Shown here: positions 1 to 7,765 of the stretch, piece by piece | Position numbering within the stretch: the first letter of the stretch is position 1 | Layout: every line of letters starts with the position of its first letter | Origin: Albimonas pacifica | Lineage (GTDB): Bacteria > Pseudomonadota > Alphaproteobacteria > Rhodobacterales > Rhodobacteraceae | Reading direction: 5' to 3' | Assembly (NCBI RefSeq): GCF_900113695.1 | Contig: NZ_FOQH01000004.1 | Span: 62,001-126,000 of the forward strand | Length of the DNA: 64,000 nt | Notes under the pieces: model-generated | Told to the model about the DNA's origin: nothing | Database searches by the model: none | What the model saw: only the letters and a program-made list of their open reading frames with translations | Translations under genes and position numbers: made by a program

Positions 1-1044
1 CTGGGCATTCTCGGCGGCGGCCAGCTCGCCCGGATGCTGTCGATGGCGGCCGCGCGCCTGGGCATCCGCTGCGTGATCCTCGCGCCCGAGGCCGAGCCCT
101 GCGCCGGCGACGTCGCCCACCGGGTGATCCGCGCCGACTACGCCGACCCCGAGGCCCACAGGGAGCTCGCCGCCGCCTGCGCCGCGGTGACCTACGAATT
201 CGAGAATGTCCCCGTCGACGCCGCCCGCGCCCTGCAGGCGCTGGTCCCCGTGCGCCCCGGGCCGAAGGCGCTGGAGATCGCCCAGGACCGCGTTCCGGAG
301 AAGGATTTTCTCAACGGCATCGGGCTTTCGACGGCGCCCTATCGGGCGGTGGATTCAGAGGCGGAGCTGGCTGCGGCCTTCGCCGACCTCGGCGGCCCGG
401 CGATCCTGAAGACCCGCCGACTGGGCTACGACGGCAAGGGCCAGGCCCGGCTGAACGGGCCCGCGGACGTCCCCGCCGCCTGGGCCGCCGTCGCCGGGGC
501 GCCGAGCGTGCTGGAGGGCTTCGTCCCCTTCCGCCGCGAGGTCTCGGTGATCGCCGCCCGCAGCCTGACCGGCGAGGTGGTGGCCTTCGACCCGGCCGAG
601 AACGTGCATGCCGAGGGCATCCTGCGCACCTCGATTGTCCCCTCGGGCCTGACCGCCATGCGCCGCACCGATGCGGTGCTGGCGGCCGGCAAGATCCTGC
701 AGGCGCTCGATTACGTGGGCGTGATCGGGGTGGAGTTCTTCGAGACCGCCCAGGGCCTCGTGGTCAACGAGATCGCGCCGCGGGTGCACAACACCGGGCA
801 CTGGACTCTGGACGCCTGCCTCGTCGACCAGTTCGAGCAGCACGTGCGCGCCGTCTGCGGCTGGCCGCTGGGCGACGGCGCCCGGCACTCGGACGCGGTG
901 ATGAGCAACCTGATCGGCGACGACGCCTCCGACTGGAGGGCGCTCGCCGCCGATCCGGGGGGACGCCTGCATCTCTACGGCAAGGGCGAGGCCCGCCCCG
1001 GCCGCAAGATGGGGCACGTCACGCGGCTCACGCCCCGAAGCTGA
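1..1044 (+). CDS. purK: 5-(carboxyamino)imidazole ribonucleotide synthase (partial, 5' end outside window)
   Basis: ATP-grasp enzyme of purine synthesis that uses ATP and bicarbonate to turn AIR into N5-CAIR in the cytosol. The reading frame is open from base 1, where the visible residues are the PurK N-terminal nucleotide-fold motif GILGGGQLARM, so only a few residues are missing upstream. The ATP-grasp core is recognisable from KTRRLGYDGKGQA, the EGFVPFRREVSVI segment and the metal/ATP-binding VNEIAPRVHNTGHW stretch. The end at the TGA at 1042-1044 is typical for the family. A purE partner would be expected just upstream, outside the window. Its last 17 bases overlap a small antiparallel gene. 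Confidence 0.95.
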   Translation: MGILGGGQLARMLSMAAARLGIRCVILAPEAEPCAGDVAHRVIRADYADPEAHRELAAACAAVTYEFENVPVDAARALQALVPVRPGPKALEIAQDRVPEKDFLNGIGLSTAPYRAVDSEAELAAAFADLGGPAILKTRRLGYDGKGQARLNGPADVPAAWAAVAGAPSVLEGFVPFRREVSVIAARSLTGEVVAFDPAENVHAEGILRTSIVPSGLTAMRRTDAVLAAGKILQALDYVGVIGVEFFETAQGLVVNEIAPRVHNTGHWTLDACLVDQFEQHVRAVCGWPLGDGARHSDAVMSNLIGDDASDWRALAADPGGRLHLYGKGEARPGRKMGHVTRLTPRS

Positions 1045-1333
1045 GGCGCAGCAGGCGCCGGCCGAACGGCGACGCCGGGCGGCGGGCGCGCGCCGCGTCG
1101 TCCCGGTAGGCCGCCGCCTCCCGGGCGCGCGCCTTCAGCTCGGCCCGGGCGCGGGCCTTGGCCTGCCGACGCGCCTCCTCCTGCTCGAGCGCCCGCGCCG
1201 CGTGGGCCAGCGCGTCCGCCTGCCGGCGGGCCATCGCCGCCCGCTCGCTGGCGGAGGGGATGGATTCGTAGGCGTCCCGAAAGGTCGCGACGCGGATCGT
1301 CTCGTTCAGGATCTGAAACATCTGCTGCTCCAT
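1028..1333 (-). CDS. small Ala/Arg/Glu-rich helical protein, unknown function
   Basis: Predicted 101-residue protein with no recognised domain. Residues about 1-35 look like a folded helical start (MFQILNETIRVATFRDAYESI); residues about 36-85 are dense in Ala, Arg and Glu and would form a long charged helix or coiled coil; the tail is basic. No signal peptide or membrane segment is visible. The ATG at 1331-1333 has no clear Shine-Dalgarno sequence, and the stop overlaps the end of purK by 17 bases on the opposite strand. It shares the 110-bp upstream gap with the divergent LysR gene. It may be real because the composition is protein-like, but GC-rich DNA also gives such frames by chance. Confidence 0.45.
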   Translation of the reverse strand: MEQQMFQILNETIRVATFRDAYESIPSASERAAMARRQADALAHAARALEQEEARRQAKARARAELKARAREAAAYRDDAARARRPASPFGRRLLRLSFGA

Positions 1334-1443
1334 CGCGGGGGGGGCGTCGAGCGTCGGCGCCGGGTTTCGATACGTGACAGATGCGGCTGCGGGCGTGAGA
1401 ATGCGACTCAGGAAAAAACGCGACCTGTAAGCTGGGGTTTCAG

Positions 1444-2367
1444 ATGAGCCGGCCCGCCCCGCTCCCCTCCCTGACCGCGCTGCGCGCCTTCGAGGCGGCG
1501 GCGAGGACGCTGAGCTTCTCCGAGGCGGGGCGGGAGATGAACGTCTCCCACGCCGCGGTGGCGCAGAGCGTGCGCAAGCTGGAGGCGGAGCTGGGCCGGC
1601 CGCTGCTGCGCCGCGCCGGCCGCGGGCTGGCGCTGACCGCCGACGGGGCGCTGCTGGCGCGCGGGGTGACGGAGGGCTTCGACCGCATCCGCGCCACGCT
1701 GGAGGCCTTCGAGGAGGAGGACGCCGCCCGCCCGGTGCGCGTCACCCTGACCCCGAATTTCGCGGTGGGCTTCCTGATCCCCCGCCTCGGCGGCTTCCGC
1801 CGGGCGCATCCGGAGGTGCAGCTCGACATCGACCCCTCGGCCCGGGTGGTGGACCTGGCGGAGGAACGCATGGACCTCGCCATCCGCTACGGCGCCGGCG
1901 GCTGGCCGGGGGTGGAGAGCCGGCTGCTGGTGCCCAGCCCGCGGATCATCACCGCCGCGCCCTCGCTGATCGCGGGGCGCGAGGTGCGCCGCTACGAGGA
2001 TCTGGCCGCCTTCCCCTGGCTGCAGGAGCAGGGGACGGAGGAGATGACCCGCTGGCTGGCCGAGAAGGGCGTGACCGGGCTTCACGGGGTCGGGGGGGCC
2101 TACCTGCCGGGCTACATGATCCACCCGGCGCTGCTCGACGGCCAGGGGGTGGCGCTCTCGGGCAAGGTCTTCGTGCAGGCGGATCTCGACGCCGGGCGGC
2201 TGGTGAAGCTGTTCGAGGACGAGGATCCCGACGGCCGCCTCGGCTACCACATCGTGCGTCGCCCGGGGCCGGAGCGGCCGGGCGTGCAGGCCTTCACCCG
2301 CTGGCTGCGGCGCGAGGCGGCCCGGCCCGGCGGCGCGGGGACCATGGCGCTGTCCGGGCGGACCTGA
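1444..2367 (+). CDS. LysR-family transcriptional regulator (GcvA-like)
   Basis: DNA-binding regulator of 307 residues, the usual LTTR length. Residues about 7-65 form the winged helix-turn-helix (SLTALRAFEAAARTLSFSEA followed by MNVSHAAVAQSVRKLE), closest in style to the GcvA/AmpR branch. Residues about 95-295 are the periplasmic-binding-protein-like effector domain (VTLTPNFAVGFLIPRLGGF and MDLAIRYGAGGWPG). It diverges from the small gene ending at 1028, so the 1334-1443 gap is the likely operator region, but no T-N11-A box stands out clearly enough to call. The effector and targets are unknown. The Shine-Dalgarno sequence is weak. Confidence 0.9.
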   Translation: MSRPAPLPSLTALRAFEAAARTLSFSEAGREMNVSHAAVAQSVRKLEAELGRPLLRRAGRGLALTADGALLARGVTEGFDRIRATLEAFEEEDAARPVRVTLTPNFAVGFLIPRLGGFRRAHPEVQLDIDPSARVVDLAEERMDLAIRYGAGGWPGVESRLLVPSPRIITAAPSLIAGREVRRYEDLAAFPWLQEQGTEEMTRWLAEKGVTGLHGVGGAYLPGYMIHPALLDGQGVALSGKVFVQADLDAGRLVKLFEDEDPDGRLGYHIVRRPGPERPGVQAFTRWLRREAARPGGAGTMALSGRT

Positions 2368-2466
2368 GCGCCGGGCCCATGGGCGCCCGGACGTGCGGAC
2401 GCCCCAGAGCGGGGCCCGGGGCGTTCGGCAAGCGCGCGGCGGAGTTGCGCCCGGCCGGCGCCCGGC

Positions 2467-3216
2467 TCAGTTCCCGGCGCGGCGGCGCGGGGCGGCCTTC
2501 AGCCCGCGGGAGATCGCCTCGACGCCCGAGCTCGCCGCCCGGCCCAGCGGATTGGCGCGCATCCGGGCCTTGGCCTTCTCGATCTTCATCACGTCCGAGA
2601 TGCGCCGGTCGAGGTAGCCCCAGGTGTCGGCATGATCCTCGGAGTCGTCGGCCAGCCAGTAGAGCACGGTCGAGGAGATCACCGCCGACAGGGTGGCGCG
2701 CTTGGAATACCAGTTGAAGTCGTCGCTCTCGTCGCCGAGCGCGGTCCAGATCGCGTCCGCCGTGCCCCAGACCAGGCGCGCCCCGCGGGCGGCGTTGGTG
2801 GGCAGCGCGAACAGCGAGGCGGCGCGGCGCACGGCCTCCTTCTCGGTGGGGCCGGAGACCGATTCCAGCCGCAGCCGGATCGCCAGCGTGATGCGCGCGG
2901 TCATGCCCATGGCGCTCAGCGGCTCGCGCGCCAGCGCCTCCAGCATCCGGCGGTCGCCGAGCTGGTGGAAGGCGGCGGCGGCGTCGACGCCCGCGGGAAA
3001 GGCCATGCGGGCCACGTCCTCGGGCACGTCGGCGTCCACCGCGGCCATGTCGATGGCGGCGCGGGACCAGCCGTCGAACTCCACGTGTTCGGGCAGTCTT
3101 TCCAGCAGCTTGGCGCGCACCGCGTCGAGGCCGGAGGGCTCCTGCGCGGGCGCGCTCGGGGCGCCCGCGGGGGCGGCGCCGGCGCCGGCGGGGGCGTCGT
3201 GTTCGGGCAGGGACAT
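2467..3216 (-). CDS. COQ9 family protein (ubiquinone biosynthesis accessory)
   Basis: COQ9-family helical protein of 249 residues. In mitochondria COQ9 binds lipid and assists the COQ7 hydroxylation step of ubiquinone synthesis; bacterial members are presumed to act similarly. Family hallmarks seen are the early RAKLLERLPEHVEFDGWSRA segment, the central FNWYSKRATLSAVISSTVLY stretch and the WGYLDRRISDVMKIEKAKA end. The start at 3214-3216 is chosen because AGAGGAG lies seven bases upstream; a longer in-frame start at 3243 lacks this. The first 30 residues are Ala/Pro-rich and probably disordered. It diverges from rpsU, as in several Rhodobacterales genomes (from memory). Confidence 0.9.
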   Translation of the reverse strand: MSLPEHDAPAGAGAAPAGAPSAPAQEPSGLDAVRAKLLERLPEHVEFDGWSRAAIDMAAVDADVPEDVARMAFPAGVDAAAAFHQLGDRRMLEALAREPLSAMGMTARITLAIRLRLESVSGPTEKEAVRRAASLFALPTNAARGARLVWGTADAIWTALGDESDDFNWYSKRATLSAVISSTVLYWLADDSEDHADTWGYLDRRISDVMKIEKAKARMRANPLGRAASSGVEAISRGLKAAPRRRAGN

Positions 3217-3350
3217 GGTCGCTCCTCTCTGTCGACGCCCCATCAGATACGCCGTCGGGCCGCCGCGGCAAGGGCTGTGGACAGGTCCGGGAGGCGTTGA
3301 TATAAGGCGCGCTCCTGCGGCCAGACAGCTATGAAAGGTGGTGAGTACCC

Positions 3351-3557
3351 GTGCAGGTTATGGTCCGCGACAACAATGTCGACCAGGCGCTCCGCGCGCT
3401 GAAGAAGAAGATGCAGCGCGAAGGCGTGTTTCGTGAGATGAAGCTTCGTCAGCACTATGAGAAGCCGTCCGTGAAGCGTGCCCGCGAGCAGGCCGAAGCG
3501 ATCCGTCGCGCCCGCAAGCTCGCGCGCAAGAAGGCGCAGCGCGAAGGACTGCTGTAA
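3351..3557 (+). CDS. rpsU: 30S ribosomal protein S21
   Basis: 68-residue bS21, a late-assembling small-subunit protein near the anti-Shine-Dalgarno end of 16S rRNA. The whole family pattern is present: [37 protein letters not shown], then the basic C-terminal helix ending [11 protein letters not shown]. The start is GTG at 3351; homologues begin MQVxVRDNN, so the downstream ATG at 3360 would drop three conserved residues. AGGTGG lies about 11 bases upstream. It stands alone and is followed by a strong intrinsic terminator at 3650-3675. Confidence 0.97.
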   Translation: MQVMVRDNNVDQALRALKKKMQREGVFREMKLRQHYEKPSVKRAREQAEAIRRARKLARKKAQREGLL

Positions 3558-3649
3558 GGCTCACGCCTGAATTCGGAGAGCGTCGCGCCACAGGCGCGCG
3601 CCCCCGGGGGAGCTGCGCCGACGGCGCACGCCCCGCCTGAAAACTGGAA

Positions 3650-3675
3650 CCCCCGGGCCCGGCCCGGGGGTTTTT
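3650..3675 (+). terminator. intrinsic terminator after rpsU
   Basis: CCCCCGGG at 3650-3657 pairs with CCCGGGGG at 3663-3670 around a 5-base loop and is followed directly by TTTTT. Confidence 0.85.
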
Positions 3676-3873
3676 CATTGCGCGCCCGCCAGGCGGCTTG
3701 CGTTTCCACGGGCCGGAGCTCTCTCTATCGTGAGCGGGCCCGCGCGGCGGAGAGCGCCCGCGCGGGCGTGGCAGGGCCGACGGCGCGCGGCTTCACGACC
3801 TCGCCTCCCGGGCGTCCAGTTTTCGCCCTTCCGCGACTGGAAGCTCCGCGCTGAAACGGACAGGAGGACCCCC

Positions 3874-4755
3874 ATGAACGCCCCGCGCCTGATTCTCAGC
3901 GCCTTCGTGGCCTTCGGCCTCGCGTCCTGCGGAACCCCGCAGGGCGGCGGCGCCCCCGGGCCGCGGCCCGCCTCGGCCCAGCAGGCCGAGCGCCAGCAGT
4001 CGCAGCAGATCCTCGCCGAGCTGCAGCAGAAGAACATGCTGATCGGCGGCGACCGGGTGAACGGCTACGTCGACCAGATCACCGCGCGCATCGACGCCGC
4101 CCGGCCCCGCAACGCCAGCCGGCTGCGCACCTACATCATCAAGGACGCCGCGGCGAACGCCTTCACCTCGGGCGCGGGCTACGTGTTCATCCACGCCGGC
4201 CTGCTGGCCACGATGGAGAACGAGGCGCAGCTCGCCATGGTGCTCGCCCACGAGATCGCCCACGAGGACCTGGGCCATGTCTCCGCCGGCATGGCGCAGC
4301 GCCAGAACGTGGCCATCGGCCAGGCGCTGGCCGGCATCGGCGGCGCCCTGCTGGGCGTGCCGGGCGAGCTGACCAACCTGGTGGCGGGCGTCGGCGGCCA
4401 GGCCTACTACGCCGACTTCTCGCGCGAGCAGGAGCGCGCGGCCGACGAGCTCGGGATGAAGTACCTGGTCGCGGCCGGCTACGACGGCATCGCCGGCGCC
4501 AAGAGCTTCCAGGTCATGCGCCGGATGTACGGGGACAACACCAGCTTCCTGTCGACCCACCCCGGGACCACCGACCGCCAGCGCACGCTCGAGGCGGAGG
4601 CCCGCCAGCTCGGCGGCGCCAAGGGCCGCGTGGCGCAGGACGAATACCTCAGGAAGACCAACCCCGTGCGCAAGATGGCCATCAAGGTCTACGAGCAGAA
4701 CAACCGCAACGCCGAGCTGCAGCAGGCCCGCAGCAACCTGCGCGCCGCCCGCTGA
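3874..4755 (+). CDS. M48-family metalloprotease, periplasmic lipoprotein
   Basis: Zinc metallopeptidase of 293 residues, similar to the BepA/LoiP group that degrades misfolded envelope proteins. The signal peptide ends in the lipobox LASC with lipidated Cys19, which fixes the start at the ATG at 3874 (AGGAGG-type site nine bases upstream) rather than a longer frame beginning at 3730. After a Gln-rich linker, the catalytic HEIAHEDLGH begins at residue 126, and the downstream third ligand is in EQERAADELGMKYLVAAGYD. No TPR repeats are present, unlike full-length BepA. It is probably monocistronic, with a 12-bp hairpin after the stop. Confidence 0.93.
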   Translation: MNAPRLILSAFVAFGLASCGTPQGGGAPGPRPASAQQAERQQSQQILAELQQKNMLIGGDRVNGYVDQITARIDAARPRNASRLRTYIIKDAAANAFTSGAGYVFIHAGLLATMENEAQLAMVLAHEIAHEDLGHVSAGMAQRQNVAIGQALAGIGGALLGVPGELTNLVAGVGGQAYYADFSREQERAADELGMKYLVAAGYDGIAGAKSFQVMRRMYGDNTSFLSTHPGTTDRQRTLEAEARQLGGAKGRVAQDEYLRKTNPVRKMAIKVYEQNNRNAELQQARSNLRAAR

Positions 4756-4778
4756 GCCGGCCCCCCTCCGGAAACCCG

Positions 4779-4807
4779 ACCGCCGGCCGCCCCTCGCGGC
4801 CGGCGGT
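4779..4807. terminator. bidirectional hairpin between convergent genes
   Basis: ACCGCCGGCCGC (4779-4790) and GCGGCCGGCGGT (4796-4807) form a perfect 12-bp stem with a 5-base loop between the convergent M48 protease and amidase genes. No T-run follows on either strand, so its terminator role is inferred from position. Confidence 0.6.
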
Positions 4808-4813
4808 CCGCGT

Positions 4814-6247
4814 TCAGGCGCGGGGCGCGCCCGCCGGGTCGACCGGCGCGAACGGCCCCTGCGCCCGCTCCAGCGCCGCGCCGGCGGCGAGCAGCAGCGG
4901 CTCGCCGAAGCGGGCCGAGAGGAGCTGCACCCCGGTCGGCAGCCCCTCCTCGATCCCCATCGGCACCGAGAGGCCCGGCAGCCCGATGATCGGCGGCGCG
5001 GCGGCGGGGACCTGGCTGCGGAAGAACGCCTCGTAGTCCGTCTGCGGGTCGACGTCGGCGCCCGCGGGATGCGGCCGCGCCCAGGAGGTCGCGGTCAGCA
5101 GCAAGGGGGCCTTCTCGAAGAAGGCCTGCCACTCGCGCAGCAGGGTCGAGCGGCGGCCGAGCAGCGCGAGGAACCCGCCCGGATCGGTCGGCATGAGGTC
5201 GCGCAGCACGCCGTGGGCGCGCTCGGTCTGGATGCGGATGGCGGCGTCGCCGTGTGTCTCGACCACCGGCCAGAGGGTGGCGTAGAGCTCGGCCCCCAGC
5301 ATCAGCCGCCAGTAGTCGCCCAGCTCCAGCAGGGAGGGCGGGGGGACGTCGACGATCTCGTATCCGGCCTCGGCGAGGATGCGCGCGGCGCGGCGGATGG
5401 CGTGGGTGACCGAGGGGTGGGTGGCGCAGCCCTCGCCCGATTCCAGCACCGCCACCCGGCAGGGCCGGCGGGCGTCGGAGCCGCGCAGCCGCGGCGCCGC
5501 CACCTGCCAGACGTCGCGCGCATCGGGCAGGCAGAGCGCGCGCAGCGCCAGGGCCGCGTCCTCGACCGAGCGGGTCAGCGGCCCCTGGACCGAGGCCATC
5601 TGGCTCACGATCGGCCGCTCCGCCGCCTGGGAGGGGTTGAAGGCGCCGGTCAGCCCCGAGGTCGGCCGCAGCCCCACCAGCCCGCAGCAATAGGCCGGGT
5701 AGCGGATCGAGCCGCCGAGGTCGTTGCCGTGCCCCACCGCCCCGATCCCCGCCGCCGTCGCCGCGGCCGCCCCGCCGGAGGAGCCGCCGGGCGTCAGCGC
5801 CGGGTCGTAGGGGTTGAGCGTGGCGCCGTGCAGGTCGTTGTCGGTGAACCAGCGCATCGAGAAGCAGGGCGTGTTGGTGCGCCCCACGATCACCGCCCCC
5901 GCCGCCTTCAGCGCCCGCACCACCGAGCCGTCTGCCGGGGCGGTCAGGTCCCGGAAGGCCACGACCCCGTTGGTCGTGGGCCGCCCGCCGTAGTCGACGT
6001 TGATCTTCACCGTCACCGGCACGCCGTGCAGCGGCCCCACGGCGTCGCCCCGGCGCAGGGCCTTCTCGGCGGCCTCGGCGGCGGCGAGGGCCTCCTCGTG
6101 CAGGGGATCGACCACGGCGTTGATCGCGGGGTTCGCGGCGTCGAGCCGGGCCAGCGCGCTGCGCGTCGCCTCCACCGCCCCGATGCGCCCGGCGGCGATC
6201 CCGCGCGCTAGGTCCCCCGCGGTCCAGGTCCAGAGGTCGTCGGTCAT
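4814..6247 (-). CDS. amidase (amidase-signature family)
   Basis: Serine amidohydrolase of 477 residues with the Ser-cisSer-Lys triad: Lys81 in VTVKINVDYGG, Ser157 in TPGGSSGGAA and the nucleophile Ser180 in NDLGGSIRYPA. The family hydrolyses diverse amides; the substrate cannot be read from sequence. The GatA partners gatB and gatC are absent nearby, so a role in tRNA amidation is unlikely. The start at 6247 has AGGAG seven bases upstream and is preferred over an in-frame ATG at 6289. No signal peptide is seen, so it is cytosolic. A terminator belonging to the upstream oxidase microprotein lies 116 bp before the start, so it appears to have its own promoter. Confidence 0.92.
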   Translation of the reverse strand: MTDDLWTWTAGDLARGIAAGRIGAVEATRSALARLDAANPAINAVVDPLHEEALAAAEAAEKALRRGDAVGPLHGVPVTVKINVDYGGRPTTNGVVAFRDLTAPADGSVVRALKAAGAVIVGRTNTPCFSMRWFTDNDLHGATLNPYDPALTPGGSSGGAAAATAAGIGAVGHGNDLGGSIRYPAYCCGLVGLRPTSGLTGAFNPSQAAERPIVSQMASVQGPLTRSVEDAALALRALCLPDARDVWQVAAPRLRGSDARRPCRVAVLESGEGCATHPSVTHAIRRAARILAEAGYEIVDVPPPSLLELGDYWRLMLGAELYATLWPVVETHGDAAIRIQTERAHGVLRDLMPTDPGGFLALLGRRSTLLREWQAFFEKAPLLLTATSWARPHPAGADVDPQTDYEAFFRSQVPAAAPPIIGLPGLSVPMGIEEGLPTGVQLLSARFGEPLLLAAGAALERAQGPFAPVDPAGAPRA

Positions 6248-6362
6248 CGCGGGGCTCCTGTTCGGCGGGGGCTCCGCCATGGGTTCCACCCCGGGCGCGC
6301 GGTTTCAAGCGGGACGCGACGTCGGTCGCGGCGGCGCGGGGCGCCGGCCGGGCGTCCGAAAC

Positions 6363-6407
6363 GAAAAGGACCGACGCCGGCGCCGTGGGGCGGCCCGCGT
6401 CGGTCCC
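6363..6407 (-). terminator. intrinsic terminator after the oxidase subunit IV gene
   Basis: On the minus strand GGACCGACGC (6406-6397) pairs with GCGTCGGTCC (6377-6368) and is followed by TTTT at 6367-6364. Confidence 0.75.
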
Positions 6408-6450
6408 TGTCGATGTCGCGCCGGGTCCCGCGAGGGGCCCGGGGGCGGCG

Positions 6451-6585
6451 TCAGCTGTTCACCAGCGCCATGAAGATCAGGATGATCGCCACCAGCACGG
6501 CGACGATGTTGATCGTCTTGAGGAACAGGCCGAAGGTCTTCTCCTGCTCGGTGATGTTCATCTTGCCGGGCTCGTAGTCGGCCAT
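6451..6585 (-). CDS. aa3-type cytochrome c oxidase subunit IV microprotein
   Basis: 44-residue single-span membrane protein. The N-terminal half carries the family signature TEQEKTFGLFLK (compare SAQEKTFEGF in known alphaproteobacterial members), and residues about 25-42 (NIVAVLVAIILIFMALVN) are the transmembrane helix. It is known as a small structural subunit of aa3-type oxidase in Paracoccus and relatives. AGGGGAG lies eight bases before the ATG at 6583-6585, and an intrinsic terminator follows the stop. No other oxidase gene is in the window, so it is encoded apart from the main cta genes, as is common for this family. It is easily missed because of its length. Confidence 0.88.
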   Translation of the reverse strand: MADYEPGKMNITEQEKTFGLFLKTINIVAVLVAIILIFMALVNS

Positions 6586-6718
6586 GTGGGTCGCTCCCCT
6601 TGGTCGGCGCCGGGCGGGCGCACGTCGATGGTCTCTCCCGCCTCCTATCCGCGCGGGCGCGCGGGGATCAAGGCGGAAATGGTCGCAATCGGCCGCGCAG
6701 GCGGCCGGCCGGCCGCGC

Positions 6719-7765
6719 TCAGCGCGCCAGGCGCCACAGCCAGGCGCCGTCCTCGCGCGCCTCGCGCACCGCCTCGCCCGAGCGGCGCATGTGGTTGAGG
6801 TGGCCCAGCGCCTCGTTCAGCGCCAGGCGGTAGACGGCGGGCGGGATCTCGCGCCCGAAGAGGGGCACGAAGCACTCGGAGGCGGTGCGCGGCTCCGCCA
6901 GGTGGGCGCGCAGGCGCTTGATGGCGCCGTGGTGGTTGGCGATCAGCTGGCGGAACCGCGTCGGCAGGCCGGTGTAGACGCCCTTGTGGCCCGGCAGCGC
7001 CAGGTGATCCTCGCGCGCGTGGGCCAGCAGCTTCTCGCAACTCTCCAGCCATTCGCCGACCGGGTCGGCGTCGGGCTCGGTCGGGTAGACGCCGAGGTTG
7101 GAGGAGATGCCGGGAATCGCCTGGTCGCCGACCACCACCAGATTGTCGTCCAGCGACCAGAAGGTGGCGTGCTCGGGCGCATGGCCGTCGCCCATGCGCA
7201 CCGTCCAGCGACGGCCGCCCATGGCGATCTCCTCGCCCTCCACGATCCGGCGGTAGCCCAGCGGCAGCCGCCAGGTGGCGGCGGAGGTGTTGAAGGGCCC
7301 GTCGGCCACGAACTTCTCCACCAGCTCCGCCGGCACGCCGCCGCGGGTCCAGTGGGCCAGCATCTCGGGCGGGTGCGTCTCCTGGTGGTCGAGCTGCAGC
7401 ATCCGCGCGTTCAGCCAGGCGGTGCGGGTGGTCCAGAACTCGGCCCCGTGCTCCTTGATGAACTTGCCCACCAGCCCGACGTGGTCGGAGTGGTGGTGCG
7501 TGGCGATCACGCGGGCCACGCCCTTCCCCCTCAGCGGCCCCTCTTCCAGCTTCGCCCAGGCCTCTAGGCAGAGCTTGTGGCGCAGGCCGGTGTCGACCAC
7601 CGTCCAGGCGTCCCCCTCGTCGAAGAGGTAGACGTTGACGTGGTCGAGCCGGCTGGGCAGGCCGATGCGGGTCCACAGGACCCCCTCGGCGATCTCGACG
7701 GTCTCGCCGCGCTCGGGCTCGGGGAAGGGGTGACGGACGCCGGTGCGGGTCTCCTCCCCGCTCAC
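6719..7765 (-). CDS. MBL-fold metallo-hydrolase
   Basis: Metallo-beta-lactamase-fold hydrolase of 348 residues, cytosolic. The metal site THHHSDH spans residues 89-95 (His90, His92, Asp94, His95), with further ligands in DGHAPEH and GDQAIPG. The C-terminal 100 residues resemble the extra helical domain of the LACTB2/RNase Z-like group (beta-lactamase-like protein 2). The start is a GTG at 7763-7765 whose GTGA overlaps the TGA of the acyl-CoA dehydrogenase, so the two are translationally coupled. The pairing with an acyl-CoA dehydrogenase suggests a thioester or related metabolite substrate; this is inference. Confidence 0.9.
   Translation of the reverse strand: MSGEETRTGVRHPFPEPERGETVEIAEGVLWTRIGLPSRLDHVNVYLFDEGDAWTVVDTGLRHKLCLEAWAKLEEGPLRGKGVARVIATHHHSDHVGLVGKFIKEHGAEFWTTRTAWLNARMLQLDHQETHPPEMLAHWTRGGVPAELVEKFVADGPFNTSAATWRLPLGYRRIVEGEEIAMGGRRWTVRMGDGHAPEHATFWSLDDNLVVVGDQAIPGISSNLGVYPTEPDADPVGEWLESCEKLLAHAREDHLALPGHKGVYTGLPTRFRQLIANHHGAIKRLRAHLAEPRTASECFVPLFGREIPPAVYRLALNEALGHLNHMRRSGEAVREAREDGAWLWRLAR

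Noticed and set aside
4814..6247. Amidase as GatA of the tRNA amidotransferase
   Set aside because: No gatB or gatC nearby and GatA-specific segments are not recognisable.
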